This document shows positions 45,301 through 54,120 of a stretch of DNA of 64,000 bases, piece by piece. The stretch's first letter is position 1. Each line of letters starts with the position of its first letter. A program made the position numbers and the translations under genes. The notes under the pieces were generated by a model, which was given only the letters and a program-made list of their open reading frames with translations, ran no database searches and had not been told where the DNA came from. The stretch is from an uncultured Ectothiorhodospiraceae bacterium (GTDB lineage: Bacteria; Pseudomonadota; Gammaproteobacteria; UBA6429; Thiohalophilaceae): the NCBI GenBank assembly GCA_947259575.1, contig CAMYMU010000037.1:64001-128000 (forward strand), written 5' to 3'.

Positions 45301-46412
45301 GCATGGGTGTTGGTTTGAAGGCTGATGCAGCATTTGCGTTGTGGAAGCAAAAACAATACGAAAGTAGTCTTTTGCTATTCGCGGATACCCTTGAGTTACT
45401 TGCAACTATCCCGATCTCAGAAAATATTCGGATACGACATCTTCATGCGACAGTACGTCATAGTATTTATTGGATACATTGTGATGCTCGGGGCGACATT
45501 CCTACTAACTATGTAGAACCAATTCCAGGTATGTGTAGTAATCAAGAGCCACATGAAGGGATCAAAGATCATCGGTTGATTGATTTAAGTGCAGTTTGGG
45601 AAATATTAGTTTCAACTGAGAATATTCTTGGTTTAAATCTTGGGATAGTGGATCGCCTACAGGGAGCAACAGATGGCAAAAAGCCATTGCTCATGGCGGG
45701 ATATCAACGAGCTCTTGATTTCGAGACAGTATTCAAGAAAAAGAAACTTGATCATCTTGTACCCAAAGTTATTGAAATGATTGAGGGACTATATTTATCA
45801 AAAAAAATTGAAGAAGAACAGGTGGACGGATGGGAAGTAGGAGACATCCCCAAGCTTCCAGATGATTATTGGGATAATTTTGAAGACTGGGACTGGTTTA
45901 AACACTATATGCTAGTTGCTAGTGTCATTTGTGCAGCCGAGAAAGACTCCGATATTTTACCAACTGACATTTGGCGCACTGATCTCTCGAGCGCAGGTAT
46001 CCTAAACGAAGAGCTAGAACATTTCTTAAATGTTTTAGAAGGAGCAAAGCCAGATGGGTCCCTTTACCAACAGGCGGCTGCCAAAATATTTTTATTGATA
46101 AACGAGACTCTTTCTCCTGTTGATTTATGGACAAGTTCATTTCGGTTACTTAATGCCCTTATGAATGAGAAAAAGTTTGTAGAGGCGGCTTTGGAAAAGC
46201 TGCTTACGACACTATGGCTTTTCTCGGCAAAAAAGCAGCGTTTTACATTTTCTACACCTGCTTTGATCTGTCCAATGATTGAAAAATGTTGCCTGAATGC
46301 AGAAATATCTGGCTTTGTAAAAATTGCCTCCATTCTCAAAATGTCAGCTCCTTACCTAAATATACAGCTACCAATCGACTCAGTTAAAATGATTGAAGGA
46401 TTGATGGAGTAG
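42396..46412 (+). CDS. Nuclease-STAND NTPase-repeat protein, probable anti-phage (Avs-like)
   Basis: The 1,338-residue protein starts at GTG 42396, the first start after an in-frame TGA at 42390. Residues 18-70 read GYVYQIYQSALAW...LEGAEDFDV...TTTQIKD, matching the E-x3-D ... Q-x-K pattern of Cap4/DUF4297-type nucleases (E45, D49, Q62, K64). A P-loop GSSGLGKT lies at about 314-321, Walker B FLVLDDID at about 368-375, and a later SGHPQLVHAR resembles the G-x-P motif of STAND NTPases. The remainder (about 560-1338) is helical and TPR-like. This architecture is that of Avs-type pattern-recognition defence proteins. It is last in the Fic-MmeI run. Confidence 0.78.
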   Translation: MTSTEDFKSDSKRDATDSIRGYVYQIYQSALAWMQLKENEILILEGAEDFDVHSELSVTTTQIKDVSNNLTLRSKSIIDSINNYWTCCEDNAGYNIVFRFLTTAEAGQEQGFPFGPDQKGLEYWTKVQSDQSDIGPLREYLLQLNLNPNLLSFIETSTEEEIREKLIGCIKWDMGNKPREALQYILEDKLKVHGLKLHINSHYSCQALPHILKKIADLLSTKGLKVLRLGDFLTCFDEATTITIPRGRREVITSDNNFKQLAVMSDLVEMSRLENVSKSFDSPIPIVDGGISRSVNVSKLSSLLLEQRVIFLYGSSGLGKTNLATLISDEIGGNWQWASFRGMQFEQIKDLLKFTSYALNEAKLTPFLVLDDIDLSQIYQYEREFISAIFSVIDSNGMVIVTGPVRPPLQLLLKLWKNETCEVSVPYFDESEVTDMVLAHGLTESKDASTWARMIWLTTSGHPQLVHARVRNFSTKGWPPFNLSDFTEPEDIERVRTEARVRLINEFPDENARTLAYRLSLLNGAFTRETAIAVAGTTPPINLPGEAFDAIIGPWIEREGEDRYRISPLLTGAARDVLSKAEISAVHTAIAISILLRRKMDQFEVSTAFFHAYMAKDIAVLAKLAYNISTISRENTYPLYNSMIWFTLLGLEEGQRILPDNPEIDLMLRLAQYKLIASSTEPDKAIAVIERVEETLNGIESSELKLHSETSAYALILNTLDVQIPSSMVIRMLSRLIDINEDSSALKDISESMRKDQAILPLLGENTPAQVFFSYLGARLSGLNDLYELITSLESIPEKKRDHLLSVFDTYTDFAPLLVNRAWWKELNNGELDVPRALEVFEYTLSKAREWKISELIKACFVAKSVIQDEYGHSTELALEVLDLADREFPNEACLVNQRAKVLFNAERDIEALPIANKALSLPNLSDIEYVFCCRVAGKAAAKSGDWVESERLFRQGAEKAIQSSTQMSMGVGLKADAAFALWKQKQYESSLLLFADTLELLATIPISENIRIRHLHATVRHSIYWIHCDARGDIPTNYVEPIPGMCSNQEPHEGIKDHRLIDLSAVWEILVSTENILGLNLGIVDRLQGATDGKKPLLMAGYQRALDFETVFKKKKLDHLVPKVIEMIEGLYLSKKIEEEQVDGWEVGDIPKLPDDYWDNFEDWDWFKHYMLVASVICAAEKDSDILPTDIWRTDLSSAGILNEELEHFLNVLEGAKPDGSLYQQAAAKIFLLINETLSPVDLWTSSFRLLNALMNEKKFVEAALEKLLTTLWLFSAKKQRFTFSTPALICPMIEKCCLNAEISGFVKIASILKMSAPYLNIQLPIDSVKMIEGLME

Positions 46413-46471
46413 TTATTTTTAAGGATAAGATTAGCTGGTATAAATGTAATTCGGCTAGGATTTATATAACT

Positions 46472-47515
46472 CTAAGTCTCTAGAAGTCTATCAAGTTTAT
46501 TTACTAAATCTTCAGCGCGTAGATGGGTATACCGTCTCAACATTTGCATGGTTTTATGTCCACTGATTGCAGCAACCTCCTGATCGCCTAAACCAGCTTC
46601 AACTAACCGGCTTACAGCTTCATGACGTAAATCATGAAAACGTAAATCTTCTAACTCAGCTTTCTTCTTTATTGAGTACCAAGCGGGACTCATTTCATAT
46701 GGTCGTCTTTTCCCATCTCGACCTGGTTCACCAGGAAAGAGTAGGTCAGTGTCTATTGGTCTAATTGGGTGATTGATGGCTTCTGTGAAAACTCGCTGGG
46801 CTTCTTTTATGAGAGGTACAATCCTGGCTGTACCGTTCTTTGTTTCATCTAGTTTTACAATTCTGCGTTTCACATCTACCTGATTGCGTCGTAGGGTAAG
46901 GATCTCGCCTTTACGCATCCCTGTATATAATGCTATTTGTACAATCCAGCTTATATAAGGGTTTGAATGTTCATTACAAACCTTAACTAATCTTTTCTCT
47001 TCTTTCTTGGTTAATCGCCTATCACGGCCTTGTCCCGCACTTGGTTTGCGGATGTTCGCTACAGGATTGTAGACGAGGCCGATTCCCCATTCGCGTATAG
47101 CGACGGTATACAAGTGGCTTAGTAAGGCTAACTCCAGACGTACAGTATTATTTGATTTACCTTCTGCCAGGCGTTGGTCACGAAACTTGGCAACACTTTC
47201 AGGTGTAAGTGTTGCAAGTGAATACCGGCCTAATTTTTCGAATAATTGATTGGCCTTAGTTATCTCTGCTCTTTGTGTCGTTGGTTTTTTGGTGACGGTT
47301 ACTTCTTTCAAGTAACGTTGTAGGGCTTCTTTGATGGTTGTTCTTTCAGAGGGCGCACGATTCACATAGACACCACGTACCATTTCATCTTCAGTACGCC
47401 GTGCCCAGTCGTCTGCGTCACGTTTGGTGCGAAAGGTCTTACTGGCTGTGTCCCAACCTTTACGCCTGATTACTGCTTTCCAACGTCCTGTCTTGGTTTT
47501 AACAATGGTGGCCAT
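46472..47515 (-). CDS. Island tyrosine integrase
   Basis: The 347-residue protein has an N-terminal arm-type DNA-binding domain (MATIVKTKTGRWKAVIRRKG), a core-binding SAM-like domain, and the catalytic set: Arg in YTGMRKGEIL, HDLRHEA, SGHKTM and the nucleophile Tyr in RRYTHLR. It starts 98 nt from the tRNA-Phe 3' end with the same orientation, the usual place for a tRNA-targeting integrase. It is the most likely enzyme for the 49-bp att sites. Confidence 0.93.
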   Translation of the reverse strand: MATIVKTKTGRWKAVIRRKGWDTASKTFRTKRDADDWARRTEDEMVRGVYVNRAPSERTTIKEALQRYLKEVTVTKKPTTQRAEITKANQLFEKLGRYSLATLTPESVAKFRDQRLAEGKSNNTVRLELALLSHLYTVAIREWGIGLVYNPVANIRKPSAGQGRDRRLTKKEEKRLVKVCNEHSNPYISWIVQIALYTGMRKGEILTLRRNQVDVKRRIVKLDETKNGTARIVPLIKEAQRVFTEAINHPIRPIDTDLLFPGEPGRDGKRRPYEMSPAWYSIKKKAELEDLRFHDLRHEAVSRLVEAGLGDQEVAAISGHKTMQMLRRYTHLRAEDLVNKLDRLLET

Positions 47516-47520
47516 TGCAA

Positions 47521-47559
47521 TGTACCTCGGTACTTTTCCGTGTACCTTAAGTGTACCTC
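47521..47559. repeat. Right candidate integrase arm sites
   Basis: TGTACCTC, GGTACTT, CGTGTACC and GTGTACCTC words are clustered between the integrase start and attR; the same words occur inside attL at 17833-17849. Confidence 0.42.
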
Positions 47560-47613
47560 AACAGAATTGACTTACAAGGTGAGTTTAATAAATGCTATTA
47601 AATCAAGAAGATA

Positions 47614-47662
47614 TGGTGGCCGGAGGTGGAATTGAACCACCGACACGAGGATTTTCAATCCT
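47614..47662. repeat. Right attachment site (attR) within tRNA-Phe
   Basis: The 49-bp partner of 17692-17740, covering the tRNA from its CCA end to the 3' side of the anticodon stem. Confidence 0.92.
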
Positions 47663-47689
47663 CTGCTCTACCGACTGAGCTATCCGGCC
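47614..47689 (-). tRNA. tRNA-Phe (GAA)
   Basis: 76 nt including encoded CCA. The acceptor stem GGCCGGA pairs with TCCGGCC. The D-arm has AGCTCAGTCGGTAGAGC, the anticodon stem GAGGA/TCCTC holds loop TTGAAAA (anticodon GAA), and the T-arm has GGTTCAATTCC. The gene is intact and serves as integration target. Confidence 0.97.
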
Positions 47690-47806
47690 TTACTTGAGTG
47701 ACTCTGTTCAAGAGCCGCGTATTAAACAGGCTGACACCCCCTGAGTCAAGCGCAAGGAGCCTGATTAGGGGCTTAATTCTGAAAAAACAGTAACTTATAG
47801 ACTATC

Positions 47807-48073
47807 TTATTGGGGTTGGTAGGCCTCAGGCATCTCACCGCCGCCTTCAAACAGGAATTTTTGCATCTGTTCCTCGAGAAAGGCACGGTGCTTGGGATCG
47901 ATGGGGCTTAAACGATTTTCATTAATAAGGATGGTCTGGTGCTTCATCCACAGGTCCCAGGCTTCTTTCGAGATGTTGTCGAAGATTTTCTGACCCAACT
48001 CGCCAGGGTAGGTTGGGCGTTCCAGGCCTTCGGCCTCTTTATCCAGTTTTTGGCAGTGTACAGTACGGCTCAT
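47807..48073 (-). CDS. yggX: YggX family Fe(II)-trafficking/oxidative protection protein
   Basis: The 88-residue protein starts [10 protein letters not shown], has [39 protein letters not shown] and a C-terminal FLFEG. This matches YggX, with Cys7 as in E. coli. It supports Fe-S cluster repair under oxidative stress. It begins one nucleotide after the mutY stop, the usual gammaproteobacterial arrangement. Confidence 0.95.
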   Translation of the reverse strand: MSRTVHCQKLDKEAEGLERPTYPGELGQKIFDNISKEAWDLWMKHQTILINENRLSPIDPKHRAFLEEQMQKFLFEGGGEMPEAYQPQ

Positions 48074-48074
48074 A

Positions 48075-49121
48075 TCAGGCTCCTTCAATTTCGCCCAGGA
48101 TTGTTTTGATCGGTGCGGGCAGGCCTCGTTCATCAGGTTGGCGCGTGTTATACCAGAAGTGTTTGTTTGAATCCATGATACCCATTGTCGTTGCATGGAC
48201 TCTAACCGGCTGGATATCAAGGTGGTAATGACTAAATGTATGTCGCAACGCGGGTAGTGATTGCACCTTACCTACGTTCAGTAATAATTGTTGTTCACAC
48301 CAATGTGTAATGTTTTCATCTATATCGCACTCAGGAAAACTCCAAAGCCCTCCCCAGATCCCGGTGGGTGGTCGTTGTTCGAGGAGTATGTCACCACTTG
48401 TTTGATCAACGATAACCAACATACAGGTTGATTTAACCGGCATGGTTTTCTTTGGTTTGGAGTAAGGAAACTCTGCCTGGCGTCGTTGTGCATTAGCCTG
48501 GCAATGTGATGCTAACGGGCAGTCTTTGCAATCTGGTTTGGATCGTTTGCACAGGGTTGCGCCTAAATCCATGATGGCCTGGGTGTAGTCGACAAGTTCC
48601 TGGTCAGGGGTATACTGCTCAGCAAGTTCCCATAATTCACTTTCAATCTGTTTATTACCAGGCCAGCCCTCTATCACATGCAAACGGGTAAGTACTCGTT
48701 TGACGTTTCCATCCAATATTGCATAGCGTTGTGAAAAGGCCTGTGCAAGGATGGCCGCCGCGGTTGAGCGACCAATGCCGGGCAAATTAATGACATCATC
48801 AAAGTTATCGGGAAACTGATTATGGTGCTGGTCGCGGATTTGCTGTGCGGCCTTATGTAAATTTCTGGCGCGTGCGTAATAACCGAGTCCGGTCCATTGA
48901 TGTAGCACTTCATCGATGTCCGCATTCGCCAGTGCTGCGATATCAGGGAAGCGTTGCATAAAGCGTTCAAAGTAGGGAATGACCGTATTGACCTGGGTTT
49001 GTTGCAACATGATTTCCGAGATCCATACCCGGTAGGCGCTGCGTGGTTGTTGCCAGGGTAGATCATGGCGACCATGTAACCTGAACCAGTCTAGTAATGG
49101 TGTAGCGATATCATTCGTCAT
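48075..49121 (-). CDS. mutY: A/G-specific adenine DNA glycosylase MutY
   Basis: The 348-residue protein has the HhH-GPD core: [10 protein letters not shown] with the catalytic Glu, [12 protein letters not shown] (helix-hairpin-helix) and [12 protein letters not shown] with the Asp. The 4Fe-4S ligands follow ([17 protein letters not shown]), then a NUDIX-like C-terminal domain ([15 protein letters not shown]). It removes adenine mispaired with 8-oxoguanine. I chose the ATG at 49121, which overlaps the upstream gene by 11 nt. Confidence 0.95.
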   Translation of the reverse strand: MTNDIATPLLDWFRLHGRHDLPWQQPRSAYRVWISEIMLQQTQVNTVIPYFERFMQRFPDIAALANADIDEVLHQWTGLGYYARARNLHKAAQQIRDQHHNQFPDNFDDVINLPGIGRSTAAAILAQAFSQRYAILDGNVKRVLTRLHVIEGWPGNKQIESELWELAEQYTPDQELVDYTQAIMDLGATLCKRSKPDCKDCPLASHCQANAQRRQAEFPYSKPKKTMPVKSTCMLVIVDQTSGDILLEQRPPTGIWGGLWSFPECDIDENITHWCEQQLLLNVGKVQSLPALRHTFSHYHLDIQPVRVHATTMGIMDSNKHFWYNTRQPDERGLPAPIKTILGEIEGA

Positions 49122-49674
49122 TGTTACTGATGGGAGAGCTGAGTTTTTCAATGCCATGAACCGTTTTTTTCCCTTCTTCAAGCATGCGGTCCTGAAAGAT
49201 AGCAGAGCCAAAAAAGGGTGGTATCCAGAAATCAGGAACGAAGTCGGCATTATACTTCAGCCGAGTGGTTTCGCCCTCATCAATTACTTGCCATAGGGTG
49301 CGACCAAAGCTTAAATCACTTTCCTCGGGATCGGTCTCTGACATGATGTAACCCTGGCCCATCTCCGTGACAGTGACAAGTTGTTTTACTTCGCGGCAGA
49401 AGAACCAGATACAACCTTCACTGACGAAGTGTAGTTTGTGAATTTTATCGTCGGATTCCAGTAATTTACTAGAGGTAATGGAGTTGTTAACTTCCATCAT
49501 TTTGCTGAAGTCCATAAGTACTTCATAGACAGAGTCATAATCTGCATCGACCCGCATATCCAGATGCAGAATGTAATGATCATCTATTTCATTAACATAG
49601 GCGTTAAGTAGTTCGCCTGCGTGCAGGTGTTGTAGTGTTAGAGCAAGTGCACAAGCTGCAACTATGCGAAGCAT
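49111..49674 (-). CDS. Exported SRPBCC/START-like domain protein
   Basis: The 187-residue protein has a signal peptide (ends LHAGE), then a pattern of the polyketide-cyclase/START-like fold (DYDSVYEVLMDFSKM, later GRTLWQVIDEGETTRLKYNADF). This fold makes a hydrophobic ligand pocket. The ligand is unknown. It lies 4 nt after the AsmA-family gene and overlaps mutY, so the four genes form one operon. Confidence 0.75.
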   Translation of the reverse strand: MLRIVAACALALTLQHLHAGELLNAYVNEIDDHYILHLDMRVDADYDSVYEVLMDFSKMMEVNNSITSSKLLESDDKIHKLHFVSEGCIWFFCREVKQLVTVTEMGQGYIMSETDPEESDLSFGRTLWQVIDEGETTRLKYNADFVPDFWIPPFFGSAIFQDRMLEEGKKTVHGIEKLSSPISNNDE

Positions 49675-49678
49675 TGAG

Positions 49679-51712
49679 TTATTGACTTAGTATTTCATCG
49701 AGTTTGTTTTTATATTTTTTTTCCAGTTTTTCTTTTTCCTGTTTAATCTCATCTTTCATTTTTTCTTCTTTGATACGCTTTTTCTTATAGAGATCACTTT
49801 GTTTAAATTCTGCCTTGAGTACTTCTTCAAGATCGTTATTAACATCGATATTTGACCATGGACCAGTGAAGTGTGTCTTGATGCGTTTATTTTTTAAATC
49901 AAAACGCGAACTACCCATGTTAAAACCAAATGATTTTTTGGGGATCAAGGTTAAGGTATACTTGACGTTCTTCTTAACCAGGTTTGCATTACCGGCGCCT
50001 TTTAGATGGATGCGCCTGGAGATAGCGTTGAAGTCCTTGTTGTAGGCAACACCATCTTTAACACGAATCGTACCGCGCATCGTGGTAAACACGGTGACCT
50101 GCTTATCCTCTTCGGACTCCTTGGCGAATTCCAGCTTTTCATAATTCTCTTTGAGGATGAGCTGTTTGACGTCCAGTGTTTTAATGCGTGCATCACGCAT
50201 ACTAAATTGACCGTCGCCATTCAGGTTTTCAGTGATAGCTTCAAGTGTTCCACCGGTACTGAAAAACTGGCCCTGCATGTTGGCCTGACCAGTCAGACTT
50301 TCCTTGCCAGTGAGTGCTTTGGTGAGTGGTCCCATCTGCACATTCCGTAGTGTATGTTTTGTGCTTAGCAGTGCGGGTATTGCTTTGATCTGGACCTGGA
50401 CATTGCCAGCATAGGTACCCCCATAAAGCACTGCTGAAGGTATGGCACTGACGAGCCCGGAGCGGGCCTGCAGGTTTGCCTTGACCTTGGTCGCTACGAG
50501 ATCGTTAATTTGTAGCTCTTCAATGGATATCACACCCTGCATATCGGTTTCTTTAAGCGCTGCCAGTGGTGCGAAAAGAGTATTGGTGGTATCGACCGGA
50601 ATCGGTTTATCACCGATGAGATCATCGACGGTAGGGATATCACTATCTGTTGCTGCAGCTGTTTCACCTGCAGCCGTCTCGCCTGCAGCTTTATCCTGCT
50701 TTTTCTCGTCTGCTGTTTCTGTTTTTGCTGGAATGAATTTGTCCAGATTAAGTGTACCCATTTGTAATGCAAAGCGAATGATTGGTTTCTCGAATCGTTT
50801 GATCGTGAGTCGACCTTCACTTTTCATATTATCTATCTGTAATGATAAGGGCTTGGCCGTTATTTTTTCTTCCTTAGTTTTGATATTCAGATCCGGAATC
50901 TTAACGGATGTTTTGATTACATTATTATTAACTGCTTTACCAGAGAGGTTGGTGTTCATGATGAATTTTTTAAAACTAAAATCATCGAGGCTTGAGGTCA
51001 TAACCATGGTGGTGGCAAAAGCTGAGGCAGCCGATAGTTTGTTTTTCTTGGAGTAGAAATTAAACTTACCTTTAAGTGGCACCGGGTTAAACTGATTTAT
51101 GGGTCCTGCATCCAGGTTTAGTTTTGTCAGCGTGATCACATCGTTTGCTTTCTGATCATTAAATTCAACCCGTACATTGTAAAAATGCAAACCCTCTACT
51201 TTCATACTCGGTAGAGTAAATTCAGGTTTGCTTTCTGTTGGTTTGCTTGCAGGACTATTTGCGACTTTAACCAATCCTCCTGTTGTTCCGGTTGAAGTGG
51301 TTTCCGCCTGCGCCAGGTCTGACCAGTTGTTGCGACCTTCGGGATCCTGTTGCAGGTTTACGGTAACGTCTCTGAATTCCAGTGAGCCAATCTCGGGTTG
51401 GTCAGAGAGTAGTGACAGCAGGCGAATATGGGCCTTTGAATTTTTAATGACCATAAATGGTTTAAGTACAAAACCCTCGGCATTGCCAATAACAACCTCA
51501 CCGACCTCAACGCCTAACCAGGGAAAAATAGATAGTTTGATGTTACCGGGGATTTGCAGGTCGCGACCATACATGTGGGGTTTGATTTGTGCAATGATCT
51601 CGTCTTTGTAATCGTTGGGATTGATAACATAGGGTAGTGCAATGACGGCACCGACGACGATAATGATCAGAAAAAAGAGAATGCCAAAAAACCATTTAAG
51701 AAATCGCTTCAT
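49679..51712 (-). CDS. AsmA-family inner-membrane protein
   Basis: The 677-residue protein has one N-terminal membrane segment (residues 8-29) followed by YVINPNDYKDEIIAQIK and LPGNIK-like strands, the AsmA N-terminal signature (GRDLQIPGNIKLSIFPWLGV). Residues about 345-365 are a low-complexity TAAGETAAG stretch. The C-terminal AsmA domain and a Lys/Glu-rich tail end the protein. AsmA proteins bridge the envelope and are linked to lipid transport and outer-membrane assembly. Confidence 0.88.
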   Translation of the reverse strand: MKRFLKWFFGILFFLIIIVVGAVIALPYVINPNDYKDEIIAQIKPHMYGRDLQIPGNIKLSIFPWLGVEVGEVVIGNAEGFVLKPFMVIKNSKAHIRLLSLLSDQPEIGSLEFRDVTVNLQQDPEGRNNWSDLAQAETTSTGTTGGLVKVANSPASKPTESKPEFTLPSMKVEGLHFYNVRVEFNDQKANDVITLTKLNLDAGPINQFNPVPLKGKFNFYSKKNKLSAASAFATTMVMTSSLDDFSFKKFIMNTNLSGKAVNNNVIKTSVKIPDLNIKTKEEKITAKPLSLQIDNMKSEGRLTIKRFEKPIIRFALQMGTLNLDKFIPAKTETADEKKQDKAAGETAAGETAAATDSDIPTVDDLIGDKPIPVDTTNTLFAPLAALKETDMQGVISIEELQINDLVATKVKANLQARSGLVSAIPSAVLYGGTYAGNVQVQIKAIPALLSTKHTLRNVQMGPLTKALTGKESLTGQANMQGQFFSTGGTLEAITENLNGDGQFSMRDARIKTLDVKQLILKENYEKLEFAKESEEDKQVTVFTTMRGTIRVKDGVAYNKDFNAISRRIHLKGAGNANLVKKNVKYTLTLIPKKSFGFNMGSSRFDLKNKRIKTHFTGPWSNIDVNNDLEEVLKAEFKQSDLYKKKRIKEEKMKDEIKQEKEKLEKKYKNKLDEILSQ

Positions 51713-51886
51713 TAATGTTTCCTTTGTATTTTATTCTTTTGTTTCAAGAACACAGTCTGGTTGCAACCGCATGCTTGAACCGGTAAGACAAGAGTAATAA
51801 TAGATCGTTCGGGCCTATTGTATTCAAGCGATCAATGATGAAACGGGTCACAGTTTTGATATTTCCTACTCCCGAATATGATGAGT

Positions 51887-53722
51887 CTAGCTTGAATACA
51901 TGCTCTCGATTTCGTTTTCGAACTTTTTAACGATGAGTTGCCGTTTGGTTTTAAGTGTAGGAGTTAGAAGACCATTTTCAACAGTCCAGGGGTCAAGCAG
52001 GGCGGTTACTCGTCGGACCTTGGCGTAGCCGGGGAAATCATGTAGTGCAGCGCTAATGTGTTGTAGCAAGGTTTTTTGAAGTTTGCTATTGCTCAAAACA
52101 CTTGAATCAAAGGGGTCCAGGCCATGCTCTTTAGCCAGGTTGAACCAGTTCTCCGAGTTTAATACCACCAGTGCGCTGAGGAAGGGCTTGGATTCACCGA
52201 CTATCACGACATTCTCAAACAGAGGGTCAAGCTTGATTGCATCTTCCATGTTGACCGGTGGGATTTTCTCACCGTTCGACATCACCAGGATATCCTTGAT
52301 GCGGCCGGTTATGTAAATCATGTTGTTCTCGATACGGGCCTTGTCGCCGGTGCGCAACCAGCCATCTTCGGTCATCACCTCACGTGTTGCCTTGTGGTTG
52401 TTCCAGTAACCCAACATAATGCCCGGGCTGTTTACCTGTAGCTCATCATCTTCACCGATGCGGACCTGTACGTTATCCAGTGGCTGGCCAACGCTGGTAG
52501 GGTCATTGGCATCCGGCCGATTGGCACTGACCACCGGGCTGCTCTCAGTCATGCCATAGCCCTGAATCAAATTGAGCCCCATGCTGAGGAAGACCTTGGC
52601 AACGGGTTGGGGTAATGCGGCACCTCCGCTAATCGCCAGTTCTAGATTGCCACCCAATTTTGCCAGTAAGTTATCGGCGACCTTCTTTTTGAAAAACGGC
52701 CACAGCAGGTGACTGGGACCACGGTGCCCATGTCCCTGCTGGGCATTAAAGTTTCTCCAACCGGTCTTCACGGCTTGCTTGAAAATGCCGCGTTTTACCG
52801 CCGGGGCCTTGGTTAGCTGGCTCTGTATGCGTTCGTAGACACGCTCAAAAATTCGGGGCACAGAGACCAGGACGTTAGGTTTGATCGTCAGTAAATCATC
52901 AGCCAGTTGTTGTACTGAACGGGCATAGTTGATGTGCATACCCCACATCATGGGTGTGTAGTAACCACATGAGCGTTCGAAAGTATGCGACAAAGGCAAA
53001 AAAGAGAGTAGGGTCTGATCGCTCCTCACTCCAGCCGCTTTGCCAGCCCCTTCAGAAATACTCAAGATATTCTGATGACTGAGCATCACACCCTTGGGTT
53101 TGCCAGTGGTCCCCGAGGTATAAACAATGGTCGCCAGCTCATCGCCGTCGCCACCGCGTTCGAGCAAAGGCCTGGCCTCCTGGGCCATCCACTCTTGCAA
53201 AGACCAAAGGCGCGGGCTGGGTTCGTCGTCTGTCGGTTCTGTTGCTGTCTTTGGGGGGGTTGGCTCGTCCTCAATCAAGATGACATGTTGGACACCCTTG
53301 AGGGCAGCGGGTGAGGATTCAATCAGGTTTTGCCAGATCTTGTTATTCTGGATGACCAGTAGTTTGGCGCCCGAGTCGTGAATAACATAGGCAATATTAT
53401 CTGGTCGATCATCGATATAGAGGGGGACTACCACGAGCCCAGATGCCAGGGCGGCCTGGTCTGCAATGACCCATTCAGGGGAGTTTTTGAGGCAGATTGC
53501 GATACGATCTTTCTTCTCGAGATCGGTTTTTTCAAGTGCGGCTTGCCAGCGGCTGACCCTATCGGCCATCTCCTGCCAACTTAGGTCGACCCACTTTTTT
53601 TCTTTGCGGTCATAGTAAGTGTAGCCAATATAATCAGGGCTCCGATTGACTCTTTCCCTGAACAATCCATCCAGCGTGCCTGCAAGCGCTGCAGGAATAT
53701 AATCGGATTGTTTCTGTTCCAT
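51887..53722 (-). CDS. Long-chain acyl-CoA ligase (AMP-forming)
   Basis: About 611 residues from the ATG at 53722, with GGAGG about 9 nt upstream; the longer frame would read into thiS. The adenylate-forming motifs are clear: YTSGTTGKPKG (P-loop), GYGMTESSP and DGWLRTGDKA. The C-terminal GRIKDILVMSNGEKIPP precedes the final domain. It resembles FadD15-like long-chain enzymes. It is divergent from thiS. Confidence 0.92.
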   Translation of the reverse strand: MEQKQSDYIPAALAGTLDGLFRERVNRSPDYIGYTYYDRKEKKWVDLSWQEMADRVSRWQAALEKTDLEKKDRIAICLKNSPEWVIADQAALASGLVVVPLYIDDRPDNIAYVIHDSGAKLLVIQNNKIWQNLIESSPAALKGVQHVILIEDEPTPPKTATEPTDDEPSPRLWSLQEWMAQEARPLLERGGDGDELATIVYTSGTTGKPKGVMLSHQNILSISEGAGKAAGVRSDQTLLSFLPLSHTFERSCGYYTPMMWGMHINYARSVQQLADDLLTIKPNVLVSVPRIFERVYERIQSQLTKAPAVKRGIFKQAVKTGWRNFNAQQGHGHRGPSHLLWPFFKKKVADNLLAKLGGNLELAISGGAALPQPVAKVFLSMGLNLIQGYGMTESSPVVSANRPDANDPTSVGQPLDNVQVRIGEDDELQVNSPGIMLGYWNNHKATREVMTEDGWLRTGDKARIENNMIYITGRIKDILVMSNGEKIPPVNMEDAIKLDPLFENVVIVGESKPFLSALVVLNSENWFNLAKEHGLDPFDSSVLSNSKLQKTLLQHISAALHDFPGYAKVRRVTALLDPWTVENGLLTPTLKTKRQLIVKKFENEIESMYSS

Positions 53723-53813
53723 AAACCGTTCCTCCCCAGGGGGCCCATAATGGCAAAGCGGAAAGGCCTCCGCAAGTTGACGTCCATAAGCCACCCTCGG
53801 TAGGCTATACACT

Positions 53814-54014
53814 ATGGATATTATTGTTAATGGCGAGAAAAAGAATGTGCCTGAGGGTTTCACTGCTGAGAAGCTGGTTGAGTCTATGGCGCTGACAGGC
53901 AGGCGTATTGCGATGGAGGTCAATGAGGAGATTGTCCCACGTAGCACCTTTGCCCAGCATATCTTCCAGCCCAATGATGCTATCGAGATCGTCCATGCAG
54001 TCGGAGGCGGCTGA
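53814..54014 (+). CDS. thiS: Sulfur carrier protein ThiS
   Basis: The 66-residue ubiquitin-like protein ends HAVGGG; a terminal Gly-Gly is adenylated and thiocarboxylated to give sulfur for the thiazole. The start is MDIIVNGEKK, typical of ThiS. It is upstream of thiG in the same direction. I see no thiamine riboswitch before it. Confidence 0.95.
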   Translation: MDIIVNGEKKNVPEGFTAEKLVESMALTGRRIAMEVNEEIVPRSTFAQHIFQPNDAIEIVHAVGGG

Positions 54015-54016
54015 GG

Positions 54017-54022
54017 TATAAT
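54017..54022 (+). promoter_or_regulatory. Possible -10 element before thiG
   Basis: A perfect TATAAT just after the thiS stop, about 95 nt before the thiG start. The -35 region is poor, so an internal promoter is only a possibility. Confidence 0.3.
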
Positions 54023-54120
54023 CCCCGAATATTTTCGTGATTGCTCGAAAATCCCACTTTTTTAGTAGTGCGTGGCTATTTGCGACGCCCTCGTATTTTT
54101 TGACCTAGCAGAGAAAGACT

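Larger units (their letters stand above)
17692..47662. mobile_element. tRNA-Phe-integrated genomic island (about 30 kb)
   Basis: The island is bounded by 49-bp direct repeats, with the tyrosine integrase beside the intact tRNA-Phe at the right end. Contents include a giant Rhs-type lipoprotein, decayed paralogues, a second recombinase, an origin-like palindrome, a toxin-antitoxin-like pair and a defence-type gene group. I see no conjugation genes, so self-transfer is not supported. Confidence 0.88.

Noticed and set aside
50442..51056. 204-codon + strand ORF
   Set aside because: It is antisense to the AsmA-family gene, with composition expected from a mirrored frame.
53723..53813. Thiamine (TPP) riboswitch before thiS
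   Set aside because: The gap is only 91 nt and I see no TPP-box CUGAGA-type core.
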